Source: Ottelia alismoides (taxonomy: Eukaryota > Streptophyta > Magnoliopsida > Alismatales > Hydrocharitaceae). From it: DNA of 64,000 nucleotides. Below are positions 35,386 to 46,267 of the stretch, piece after piece. The stretch's first letter is position 1. Each line of letters begins with the position of its first letter. The stretch is from NCBI GenBank assembly GCA_037367405.1, contig JAZKJV010010133.1, positions 411,267 to 475,266 of the forward strand. The letters are read 5' to 3'. Made by a program: the position numbers and the translations under genes. The notes beneath the pieces were generated by a model that did not search any database, was not told the origin of the DNA, and saw only the letters and a program-made list of their open reading frames with translations.

Positions 35386-37308
35386 TTGCTAGTCCCTAGC
35401 AAACACTTATGCAATAAGTGCAGAAAAAAGAAAAAGAAAGAAAAGAAAAAGAGAAATTTGTATTAAGTTTAATTATCAAACTTGTCTTCACAAAATCAAA
35501 ATTTGGAGCTCAAGTTGGACCTTTGAAATTTTAGTGCGGGTGGAACCTTAATGGGAATCAGATTTGAAATCCATCAACCTTCGAGAATCCCAAAATTCTG
35601 CTCAAGTCTCCTCAATAGCCAGGTCAGAATACTTCAACTCATATGCAAACCTTACGACTATGAATATGACTCGTACAGTGTAAGTGATGGTGGCTCTCCC
35701 CAACTAGAATAACAAAGAGACTGACTTCTCCAGTACGACAACCCAATGATTCCTCTATCCAATAACTCCTTCCTCGAGGAGCAAGGTATTCCCTTCTAAG
35801 TTCAAGTAACAACCAACTCAAGAGGAGGGGTGAAGAGAAGAATGGACGGTAGCCAGTGTAGCTACCTATCCTAGGATGCAAGACCAGTGTAGTCAAGTCA
35901 TCCAGCTGCAGGCTCACATGATATGACTTTGATGCTCAAGGTTGCTTATTGACTATACAACATATGTACACTCCAGCAGGCATTTTATTTTTATACAGGA
36001 CTGTCCACTTTTTTGGAGTTTTTTTTTTTAAATACTATATACAACAACATTTACATAAGGAGTTTTTCCTCTTGAGATAGTAGACTATCCCTCTTTTGAA
36101 GCTTTATTGCAACCCACACTCTCCTGTCTTTAGAATTCCTCATCACTGGACGGGCTGGGGGTGCACTTACCTCCCTAGAGGAGGACAAATGTTTCCACTT
36201 GTGTGCGTCTCATACCGGCAAATCCACTCCCCTCACCACTCCAACTGAATTGAGCCATGTCAAATGTGCAGGTGTCCAAGTTAGGTCATTATCAACAAGA
36301 GTAGTGCATGTGCTCCGAAATACTACACTTAGGTAGTCAAGAATCCATTGAATCAAGTCTCGTGATCCTCAAAGAATTAAGTCAACTAGACCTGAAGTAC
36401 CTCAATTCTAGCTCCTAAAAGGTTCCTGTTATTAAGTAGGTTTTAAGGTCCAATCAAGCTCCAATCTCTGGATTTTACTTAGACTTGTTCAACTATCCAA
36501 CTCAATACAAAAAATGTGAATGCTATGCTGAATACAGAAAATATTTTTGTGATGTAATTTTCAAAAATTTTGAAATTTTTATGGATTTTTTTAAAACATG
36601 TTGCATATGCGTGTTTGGTATTTTCCCAAAAGATTTTTCAAATGTTTTTGGTATTTTAGTTTTGCAAATGTTTTGGGAATTTTCGAAAACGAACATTTTG
36701 GATAAATACTAGGTACAAATATTTACACGGGGAAGGATCTTGTATTTACAAGAAGTGGATTTTAAGAATTTACAAGGGTAAGTGGCCAATTTTATAGGTA
36801 TATATAAAGAATTTTAGTGTGATGTATATATTCCTTAAACTTATTTAAAAATCTTTTTCAAACAATTTTGAAACCTATAGTCAAATTTTTTTTACAAATA
36901 ATGTACACAAATTTGAAAATCATTTTGCAAAGGTTTTTCTATCAATATATATAGATTTTTCAAATATTTTTGCAACCATTTGCAAATCGTTTTTCAAACC
37001 TTTTCATTAAAAACAAAGAAAATAAATTTTACAAAACAAAATAATTTACAAAGATTGAAAACATGTAACAAAATGTTTTCCAAATACCTTTGAAAAGATT
37101 TTTCACAAAGATTTTCAAACTATTTTTCGAACATTTTGCAAAAATATTTTGACCTGATTTATTAATCAGGAAATACAAAAAAATTTTGAGGAATAATCAA
37201 CATCTTTTTATTAAGGTTTCTATTGAATTCATAAGTGTAATTAGACATATTTATTAAGAAAAATACGAAAGTACGAGTTATGGCTAATGTATATATGCAG
37301 TATATACG
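35386..37308 (-). other. Element C 3' noncoding region (conserved block and T-rich part)
   Basis: It is closely similar to 1313-3260 of B, with the same landmark words (GTAGCCAGTGTAGCTACC near 35850, CTATCCCTCTTTTGAAGC near 36085, and AAGAATTAAGTCAACTAGAC near 36374). A minus-strand frame at 35639-35917 includes GSYTGYRPFFSS, as in A. The part from about 36530 to 37200 is T-rich with repeated TTTTGCAAA-like words. No envelope-like gene. Confidence 0.72.
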
Positions 37309-37864
37309 ACCCCCTATACTTAGCTTGAGTTATGTCCTCATAGATCGCAGAGAAAAAGAGAAGACATCACTCGTACTTAGTATAGAAAAGTCTAAAGAAT
37401 AAAGAACGAATGAATGATTGAATGTGAAGTCGACCGTCCCCCCCTCCATACTTAGGATCAAATAATCCTAAGTATGGCAGAATGTACACAATGCAAGGAG
37501 GGTGGAGAGTGGAAATGAAGAGATCGTACTTAGATTGTCTCCCCCTATACTTAGGGTACAATATCCCTAAGTATAAACAAGAATAGGAGACAATGGAGAG
37601 GATAGAAAAGAATGAAAACTCAGGGTGCACACCCCCCTATATTTAGGACAAAGTACATCCTAAGTATAGAAGACTGACAAAAAGGTGCGACGCCTTTTTG
37701 ATAGCTAAAGAAGATAGAAAAGGAAAAGAAGAACAGAAGAAAAGAGAGTAAACAACTCACAACTAAGTCTGTCTCCCCCTATACTTAGGATAAAATACCG
37801 TGAAAATAGTACAACTCAATATGTGCACCCCCAATACTTAGGACAAGGCGTATCATAAGTATAG
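37309..37864 (-). repeat. Ladder of six polypurine-like hairpins, element C
   Basis: Inverted repeats lie at 37309-37385 (long loop), 37438-37477, 37541-37575, 37632-37669 and 37827-37864. A half-unit is at 37774-37788 whose second arm has decayed. Each has C-rich sequence plus CTATACTTAGG on the plus strand, hence CCTAAGTATAG and a G run on the element strand. This is the longest of the four ladders. Confidence 0.87.
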
Positions 37865-38061
37865 CAAAATCATAAGATGATGACGGGGTAGCAAACATAA
37901 AGAATGAATGAATGTATGATATGGACATATGGATCTATACAGTGGGAGATGGAAGTGATAACCATGTATGAGGTGCAAGTGATGTTAGTCAAAGAGCACA
38001 TCTCATACCAGATGAATAGAGGCAACGTCAACGGTTGGCGGATCATGATCTAGATATAGTT
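37865..38061 (-). other. Spacer between ladder and integrase end, element C
   Basis: No structure or gene was recognised beyond the end of the integrase frame at 38062. Confidence 0.5.
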
Positions 38062-39216
38062 TCAGGCGCTGACTGTTAACTCGAAAGGTAGAGGAAGATG
38101 ACAACTCGGATATATCAATACTGCCATTGTCATGTACCTTCTGACCACATAAGGACCTTTCCATTTACTCTGTAATTTCTCTGGAAATAATTTCAGCCTA
38201 GAATCAAATAACCATACATGCTGATCGGGCTCAAACTGTTTATGGCTAATATGAGAATCATGCCATACCTTCACTTTTTCCTTGTAATGTAGGCTACTCG
38301 AAAAAGTTGTATCTCTCAGTTCCTCCAGGGCTGCCAACTCTGCTTTCCTCTGTTCTCCTATACTCTCGGGATCTAATAATAACTCTATAACTGCCCATAG
38401 TGACTTGTGCTTGATTTCCACTAGCAAGTGGCACGACTTGCCATAGACGAGACGAAAGGGAGAAGCCCCCAATGGTGTCTTGAAGGAAGTATGATAGGCC
38501 CACAAGATCGAGTCCAAAAGCTATGACCAATCCTTTCCGGTTGGGGAGATTACCTTCTGTAAAATATTCTTGATCTCCCTATTCGATACTTCAGCAAGAC
38601 CATTGGTCTGAGGGTGATATGGAGTGGCAACACAATGGTCAATGTTGAACTCATCTGCAAGGGCCCTTACCTTATCGTTGATAAAGTGAGACCACCCGTC
38701 TAAAATCAAAACTCCAAGTACCCTTAACAGTGAAATGATACTTTTCCTCGAAAATCGACACACAGTCTTAACATCTACGGTTTAGGCGGGGATGGCCTTG
38801 ACCCAATGACTCACATAATCTACAGCAAGGAGAATGTACTCGAATCCCTGACTCTTAGGAAATGGGCCCATGAAATCAATGCCCCATGCGTCAAAAATCT
38901 CACAAAAGTGAATGGGCTGAATGGGCATCATATCTCTCTGTCCGCAAGTACCCATCTTCTGACAGTCAGTACACCTCTTCACGAATTCATCGGAATCGTT
39001 GAAAACAGTAGGCCACCAAAGGCGGGATTGGAGCACCTTATCCATTGTCCATCACACATAATTATGTCCTCCAGCCTCAAGCTTGTGGCAATAGGTTAGG
39101 GCGCTATGCTACTCTTCTTGAGGAATACACCTCCTCCAGATACTATCCCCTCCTTCATGATAAAGGATGGGATCCTCCCAATGGTACGACTTGGCCTTCG
39201 CAAGGAAGGTCTCAAG
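38062..39216 (-). pseudogene. Element C integrase, broken
   Basis: Pieces in order are the zinc-binding region (HKLEAGGHN near 39085, CTDCQKMG), the first catalytic aspartate in [22 protein letters not shown], the second in LILDGWSHF, and the glutamate in HPQTNGLAEVSNREIK. The C-terminal part has WAYHTSFKTPLGASPFRLVYG and LQSKWKGPYVV (38062-38517). Stops lie near 38521 and 38782 and in the zinc region. The second motif carries two substitutions beside the aspartate compared with A (DGW for DGG). The last part shifts frame near its end. Confidence 0.85.
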
Positions 39217-39740
39217 TCACTGCCTGGGCCAACCTTGTGGAATCGTCTTGGCGACGAGATAGTTCACAATGTCGGTGTACCATGGGAGCGAGGCAATAGA
39301 AAGGATTGCCTCATCTGGAAATGTCTCAGTGATAGGTGCAATGGGATCAGATTCCTCAAGATTCTCTAACCGGGAGAGGTGATCCGCCACCACATTCTTA
39401 ACTCTAGGTTCATCCTTAATCTCATTATCAAACTCCAAGAGCAGAAGGATCCATCTGGTAAAGCGATCTTTGGCATCCTTCTTTGCCATGAGGTACCGGA
39501 TGGTAGTGTGATCTGTAAAGATAGTCACTCTTGATCCCAGAATATATGATCTGTACTTATCAAAAGCAATGACTACAGCTAGCATCTCCTTCTTAGTCAT
39601 AGTGTAATTCCGCCGAGCAGCATCCAAAGTTCGGCTAGCGTAGTGAATGGCATACGGTAATCCATCCCTCCTCTATCCAAGCACAGCCCCTACGACAAAA
39701 TCAGAAGCATCCGTCATGATCTAAAATGGGAGAGACCAAT
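39217..39740 (-). pseudogene. Element C RNase H and tether
   Basis: The open frame 39217-39627 has NYTMTKKEMLAVVIAF, VTIFTDHTTIRYLM and the tether VKNVVADHLSRLE, followed by the start of the integrase N-terminal region. Upstream in frame lies TDASDFVVGAVLG with the first catalytic aspartate, separated by one stop. The active-site residues visible are intact. Confidence 0.85.
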
Positions 39741-40626
39741 CCGGTGTCTGAAGTACAGGAGCCTCGACAACTAGATTCTTGAGAGTCTCAAAGGACGCAA
39801 GACACTAATCATCTACAATGAACTTGGTGTCTTTTGTCAGCAAATCAATGAGCGGTCGGGCAATACAACTGAAGTCCTGAATGAACCGTCGACAGAACCG
39901 ACATGCCCCAGAAAAGGCCGCAATTGTCGCAGATTGGGCGGTGGATTGAGGTTTTTGATGATATCCACCGTGGCCGGATCAACCTTCATGCCCCTGTTGG
40001 AGATGATATGATCGAGGACTGTCCCTTGAGTCACCATGAAGTGACTCTTCTCCCAAGATAAGACAAGATTGACCTCAATGCAGCGCTGAAGTACACGGTC
40101 TAGGCAGTCAAGACAAGCATCAAACCCATCGCCATAGACCAAGAAATCATCCATGAAGACCTCTAAACAGTCACCCACCATGTCCGAGAAAATGGACAAC
40201 ATGCACCTGTGGAATATCGCAGGGGTGTTACACAAACCAAAAGGCTTCCGTCTGAAAGCATATGTCCTAAATGGACAAGTGAATGTCATTTTGTCCAGGT
40301 CTTCAGGCGCAATGGCCACATGGTTATAGACGGAGTACCCGTCAAGAAAACAATAGTGACTCTTCCCAGCTAGCCTCTCGATAATCTGATCAATGAATGG
40401 CAGTGGGAAATGATCCTTCTTGGTGGCCTGATTCAATCAACTATAGTCCACACAGACCCTCCAAGAAGTGTGTACCCGGTAGCTATCTCCTCTCTAGACT
40501 CACTAACAACTATAGTGATACCCGTCTTCTTGGGTACCACATGTAATGGACTAACCTACTTGGACTCAGAGATGGGATAGATAAAATCGGCGCTCCACCA
40601 TTTGATATTTCCTTCATGACCACATC
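39741..40626 (-). pseudogene. Element C reverse transcriptase, broken
   Basis: The open frame 39837-40436 (199 codons) carries KKDHFPLPFIDQII, the FRTYAFRRKPFGLCN block, the catalytic EVFMDDFLVYG, EKSHFMVTQGTVLDH and the FLGHVG block. Frame changes at both ends separate it from the HPNPNL-type upstream part and from RNase H; the downstream one follows FLGHVG. The FMDD core is preserved. Confidence 0.88.
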
Positions 40627-41352
40627 TCAAAGATTCGGGTTCAGCCGTCGCTGGAACTCACGAGAGGGCTTAGCATCCTCTTCGAGGTAGATATGGTTGG
40701 AGCACAGAGCCAGACTAATCGCCTGGAGATCAGCTATACTCCATCCTATTTTCTTGTGGTTTCTTTCAAGAACCTCCATCAGACGAGATTCTTTCTCTCT
40801 AGTCAAATCCGCTAAGATAAAGACTAGGTGCATATATGGCTCACCCACAAGGAATCTATACTTCAGCGACTGTGGAAAGGGCTTCATCTCTGGGCAACTA
40901 GGAGCTGGAAAATCTAGCTTTTGATATGTCTGAGTGAAGGCTACCAGATCTGCATGAGAGAACTCTCGTTGTACTCGAAAATCTGATGAAGGGAACCCTG
41001 TTGGAATATCTATAAACTGTGTGGGCTCGCTCTTCGTCCTAGTTGTCGGCTCTGAAGGAATCCGATACGACAGGTAATAATCAAATTCGTCCCAATAGAT
41101 GTCTGAATCCGAGGGATCTGAACTGGAAGAACACGAATAAAAATCTGCTTCACCACTCAGCCCGCAACTGTAGGCCTCTAATGTGTCCTCTTCCAGGGGT
41201 GTGCTATTCAAACTCTCAACTGCCATAAGCTGTGAGTACACTGAATCTGTTGGCAAGGTGAGGACTCGTGCTATTGGATCTGCCCAAATTGCTTCATCAT
41301 CGGTCATCACAAAGTCACACTCTTGGTGGACATCTCGCTCTGCCTCTATCAT
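40627..41352 (-). pseudogene. Element C protease-RT spacer and RT N-terminus
   Basis: This 241-codon frame starts in an acidic spacer (CGLSGEADFYSCSSSSDPSD) and continues into the RT N-terminal region with MKPFPQSLKYRFLVG, EKESRLMEVLERNHKKIGWS, NHIYLEEDAKPSREFQRR and LNPNL. It corresponds to the first 190 or so residues of the RT frame in A. The spacer itself is not conserved in sequence between A and C, only in acidity. Confidence 0.8.
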
Positions 41353-42144
41353 TTGCTCTGTGTCACTAAACTACTCGAAGCAGGCTGAATCTCGCGCTCT
41401 AGTCTCGTTGATTGTCTCTATTTGTATACTTTTGCCCTCTACATGAAAGTACACCTTCCCACTATCATGGTCGGATACCTCCTTGGTAGTGGCCAAGAAT
41501 GGTTGTCCAAGTATGATGGGGGTATCTGTCACCGACTCAGGGATCTCCATGTCTAATACAACAAAGTCCACGGGGAGTTTCAGGCCCTGAATGGTAACAA
41601 CCATGTCTCTCAGCAATCCCTTCAGCCTCTTAATAGACCTGTGAGCAAACTGAAGGACTGTCCTACTTCAATGGAAAGGGCTAAACTCGAATTGGTCAAG
41701 TAAGGTTGCTGGAAGGAGGTTGATTGAAGAGCTGCTGTCTAATAGAGTACGATCGAACTGCTGCTCTTGGATCTTGCATCTGACATAGGGAGCTCCTGCA
41801 TCAGGTCTCTTGGCTGGCAGTCCATTCTAAATGGCAAAGTATGTGGCACGGGTGAGCACATGAATCTCTCCTCTGTGGTTCCTCCTCTTCCTGCGTACGG
41901 TAGTCTTCTCTCTCAAGTTCTTTTGGAAGAGGGGGATGTGCTCTAGTGCCTCCTTTAGAGTCAGCTGAATCTGAAATCTATCAATCATCTGTTGGTTGAA
42001 CTCTAACTGATGTGTGTTTTTTGGATTTTCTTTTTTATTCCCCTTCGCCAAGCGGAGTGCTTGAGGGAAGGGGAATGTAGGGGCCTCCTCAGATGAAGGG
42101 TTAGGAAGAGGTTCCTGTGCCTGTGAAGAATGGAATCCATACAA
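41353..42144 (-). pseudogene. Element C protease, broken
   Basis: The piece 41827-42144 holds the pre-protease region (FPFPQALRLAKGNKK, LTLKEALEHIPLFQK). The active site near 41730-41760 reads LLDSSSSINLLP, with serine where glycine is expected in the D-S/T-G triplet. The downstream piece 41371-41616 has LPVDFVVLDMEIPES and PIILGQPFLATTKEVSDHDSGKVYF. Stops and a frame change separate the pieces. Confidence 0.8.
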
Positions 42145-44815
42145 AGATCATCATGCAACACATGGACTCGAAGTAGATGAAGGAACCTTTCCTTTATTCA
42201 TATTTTTGGTCTTTTTCTTGTCACCACAGTCCTGAGATACAAAAGGTGGCAATACAACAGATGGAAGCGCAACATGAATAGAAGTGGTGGCATCAGTACC
42301 ACCCACGGCATCTGTCTTCATGGCATCAGCACCGCGCTCTGGCTCAACATCAAGTGAAATGACAACATCAGTACCACCGCCTATATCTGGAGTCACGACG
42401 GCCTCAGTACAGTCAACTGGATCTCAGTCCCTTGTGGCATCATCACCACTGTCATCAACATCATCGCTAGTATCAGCACCGCTGCTATCCACGTTTGGCG
42501 CTCCTAGTTCCTCATGTGGTTGTCGCTCAGACGAGGCGCCACCGGCTGGCATCCTACCGCTCCTAGTAGTCACAAAATCAGCATCACACATAAAAGAAGA
42601 CATGTCATTCAAAGAGTCACTAGGAGTGGCATCCTTTGTATATTGTACATTCTTAGATTTCCTTTTCAAATTGTTCGTATTAGGCTCGATCTGTGATGGT
42701 ATGGTGGCCTTGCCCTTAATGATATACCTCATCTCCTGTCAGAACTCATCCATTTCTTGCTGGAAGGATGCCTACTGTTCGGACAGCAAGTGGGCGAGGT
42801 CGTCAAGAGTTGGGTTCTCGAGGGCAGGTGCGAGAGAACCAGAAGTGTTCCCATGCTTGAAATGAGGTTGTTGCTGTTGTGAATAGTGAGGGGGAGGCTG
42901 GGAGTATGGCTGGTGAGGCTGCTGACGCTGCCTCTACTATTGTCCCTGATAAGAGGGACGAGGACCCCGCTGGTACTATTGGGGGAGTGATAGGGCTGTT
43001 GTTGTTACTGGCCGTTCTGAGTGCCTTGAGTGGGAAGCTGATGTTGGGATGAGGTGCCTCTAATGGTCCAACGGAATCCGGGGTGATCACGACGAATCCC
43101 GGCTTGTTTTGGGTATCGATCATACCATATCCCATTGACTTCCATCAATGGTTCTTGCTCGATGGGTGGTGGAGGAAGAACTACCAGTGGATGATCCGGC
43201 TGGTAGACCACCATCATAGTGTCCTGAGATGGTGGCGCCGCTGGGTAGTGCTGTAGCAGCGGGACCGGCTCTACCTGGATGTGGTGAATCTGGTGGTATG
43301 TGGCAGAGGGTTGGGTGGGACTACTACTGCTGGAATCAGCACGTGACCTGTGAGGTTGCTGAGTGGACATCTGTGCCTCCTGAATGCATAGGATTTGGAT
43401 CTTTAGGTCACTCATGGTCTTCGTCAACTGGTCCAACTGTACAAGCCCTTGGCTCTGCTTCTTCTCGAGGATCTAGATGTGATCCAGCTTCTCGCTAATG
43501 ATCCCCATGTCGGCGGCGGCAGATTCAACCTAAGCTGCTGCTGCTGAAGGAGTGCGGGTACCATCATCGATTCGTGCAATCCTCTAATATGAAACTGCCT
43601 GTGGTGGGACCTTATGCTGCGTGTAAACCCGTGCTTGGGCCATTACTTTTGAGTTCTCTGCCATACCCTCATAGATGGCCCAAACCTGGTCTTCACCCTT
43701 GGAAAAGTAGGACCCACCACAAGAGGCATTCGCAAGCCCCTGCAGCTCTGGTATTAGCCCACAAAAGAAACTCTGAACAAAGTTGTGCTTTGATATCTCG
43801 TGATGTAGACACCGGTCGATGAGCTCTCTAAATCAATCCCAAGCCTCATGGAACTGCTCATTCGAGATCATAGTGAAGTTGTTGATCATAGCTCGTGTTG
43901 CGTTGGTCCAGCCGAGTGGATAGTACTTGTTCAAGTACTCCATCTGGAGCTGCTCCCAAGATGTGATGTATTTCCTAGATGCTTCAGCCAATAGGCTACT
44001 CTATCAGCTAATGAGAATGTGAAGGCAATCATCTTTATAGTGTCCTCATCCACCAGTCTATCGTGGACAATGCTACATATCATCTCAAACTCCTGCAGAT
44101 GGAGATGAGGCTCTTCGATTGCCAGCCCATGAAACTTGGGCAACAACTAGATAGTCTGGGGGTGAAGCTCAAAGTTCCCGACAATAGGAGGAAGGTGGAT
44201 CCGTCAATGAGTGAGGGTTACAGTCGGGTTGTGCAATTGTCTCATGATCCTCGGTGGTGGCCCCTCATGGTGAGGGTCTTCTCTTGCTCTGCCTCCTGCT
44301 TCTAGTATCTATCTACCGCCCTCAGGACTTTCTCCTCTGTACTCTCTCATCTGCACCAGCTCTCTCATGATGTCACCTATGAAGGCTCCCCGATCTCTGA
44401 TCTGTATCTGCATTGTCTACAGGGAAGCTAATAATGAATTGTTGATGGAAGTCTGATCATACACATACAAAGGTTGTCCCTGCTCATCTGGGCGTCCCAC
44501 ACTGCTGTCCATATCTCGGGTCTCTGCGAAGGCAAAAGTACCCATCTCAGGTGTCGTTTAATGTCCAGAAATATGTGTTGCACTAAACTCTGAAACTACA
44601 GGACTGATAGAAGAAGAACGGTGATCAAGGGAGAACAGGGTAGTCGTAAACTCAGGCTCGAAGAGTAGGTCAAAACTCCCTAAAGCTGACCTAGATGAAT
44701 AGGAGTGCTTGATCGGTGCCACCAGACATGGCCTAAGGGATCTCCTTCCCCCCATCACCGTGATCTGGAGAAAAGGGAGGATGAGATCTGGAATGCAAAC
44801 AAGATGTGAAAACAA
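42145..44815 (-). pseudogene. Element C gag and gag-protease linker, broken
   Basis: The N-terminal frame is at 44558-44815 (a possible start is 44755, MGGRRSLRP). The gag domain follows near 43800-44150 (LLPKFHGLAIEEPHLHL, FSLADRVAYWLKHL), then a proline-rich tail at 43005-43436 ending in MEVNGIWYDRYPK. The linker pieces 42424-42732 (VTTRSGRMPAGG, acidic run DDVDDSGDD) and 42151-42396 (repeated GGTD and lysine-rich KKKTKNMNKGK) follow. At least five breaks separate the pieces. No CCHC zinc knuckle was recognised, as in A. Confidence 0.8.
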
Positions 44816-46244
44816 ACCCCTGGTTCACCTACACAACGCTTGAACTGATGACCGTGAAGGCTTGGTAAATTATCTTTTCAATTTTATTTAGGTGATCAAT
44901 CAATATATCCGAGCGATTAAGCGAGCTAGTAGGAACTCGATGCTCCTAGGAGACTGTCCCAGTATAAGGCTAGATATTTCCTTGGCAGTCTGAATTGCAG
45001 ACCGTTTACCGACTACCCGATCAATTAACTCTGCAAAGGACATCAGGGTCCGCTTTACCAGTTACAGGAGAGATCCTCACTGGAGAATGACTAACCCTAG
45101 AGCAGTAATCTGAGAGGAGTTCATGTGTGGCTCTATCCTAGTGTACAGGTCACTCTCTCACTGCAGATAAATCAACCAAGGAGGGGGTTACTCTCCCCAA
45201 GACAAAAATTTTAAGTGAGGTGAGTTTTAAGGTCAAGTTTGCATTAGCAGTCCCAATTTTATTTGGTTAACTTTTTTTAGTAAATTTATGAATAAAAGCA
45301 ACGCCTAACAATTTTTCTGATTTCCTTGGTTATTTTGAGTCCAATAAAATGGGGGGAGGATGTCGGAAAAGCAAATGCAAGATCAAACACAATGATGCAT
45401 GCATAGTAAGAAATGCGTACCTTGCTCCAGCACTCTACATGGAGGGTGAACTACGCATAAATTTAAAGACAGGAAAATAAACTACATATATGATGCACGA
45501 GGATACCGTCCCTAGATGAGCAATTCCTATTGATCATTAAGCAGAAGAAGCTATCAACTAGGAAGAGAAACTGGAGTCCGGTCTAGGAGGTCGATCAGTG
45601 TCCACCACAATGGATCCTGCCAGCACTGTATACGACCTCTCTCAGCACGTGGTCTCTAATCCAAGTCAATAACTTTTTTAAATGAATTTCAGCTAAGTTC
45701 AATTACAGTCTATAGGTGCAGGAAAAATATTAAGTGTGGGGCCATATCTAATTGCATCACAATCAATAAAAATTCCTAAATCTAGGGGCTAAATCCTCGT
45801 GAATCAAAATAAAAGAAAAGTCAAATAAAACAAAACTGGCGAGAAAACCGCAAAAGCCGATGAGGCCCCTAAGGGAAAAATCCCTCGGGCAACGGACCTT
45901 GTGAAGTGTCGAAGTGTCCAAGTCCTGAATATTACAAATTAAGAGTCACTCTCTCAACTTAAATTACAAAAATAATAATAGAAAATAAAAACTAGAGCTA
46001 AGTCTGCAAAATCTCTCTAAGTCTTCTTTGGTGCAAGAGGGGCAAGTTGAAGCCGGCTTCACGTCGGTGCGCATGCGTCTAGAGTCGAGCGCCTCCCTCG
46101 ATCTGCGATACCTTGCATAAAGTCAACAAAGAGAAGGGGTTAGACAGCTCAATCAATATATATCGAAACAAATCAAATAAGTGAAGCAAAAATATAGACA
46201 AATAATATCACAATCAATCTCAAAGAAATCTGATCTATACGATG
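44816..46244 (-). other. Element C 5' leader
   Basis: This untranslated region contains a block at about 45590-45690 shared with the leader of B (ACTGTATACGACCTCTCTC and GGTCTCTAATCC). No gene is seen. Confidence 0.65.
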
Positions 46245-46265
46245 TCCTCCCCGGCAACGGTGCCA
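46245..46265 (-). promoter_or_regulatory. Element C primer-binding site (tRNA-Asp)
   Basis: On the minus strand this reads TGGCACCGTTGCCGGGGA, two bases from the LTR. It fits the 3' end of plant tRNA-Asp with a single mismatch and is the best-kept PBS in the window. Confidence 0.88.
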
Positions 46266-46267
46266 TT

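Noticed and set aside
37309..37864. CRISPR-like array from regular repeats
   Set aside because: Units are inverted repeats with variable loops in a plant retrotransposon, with decayed copies and no uniform direct repeat.
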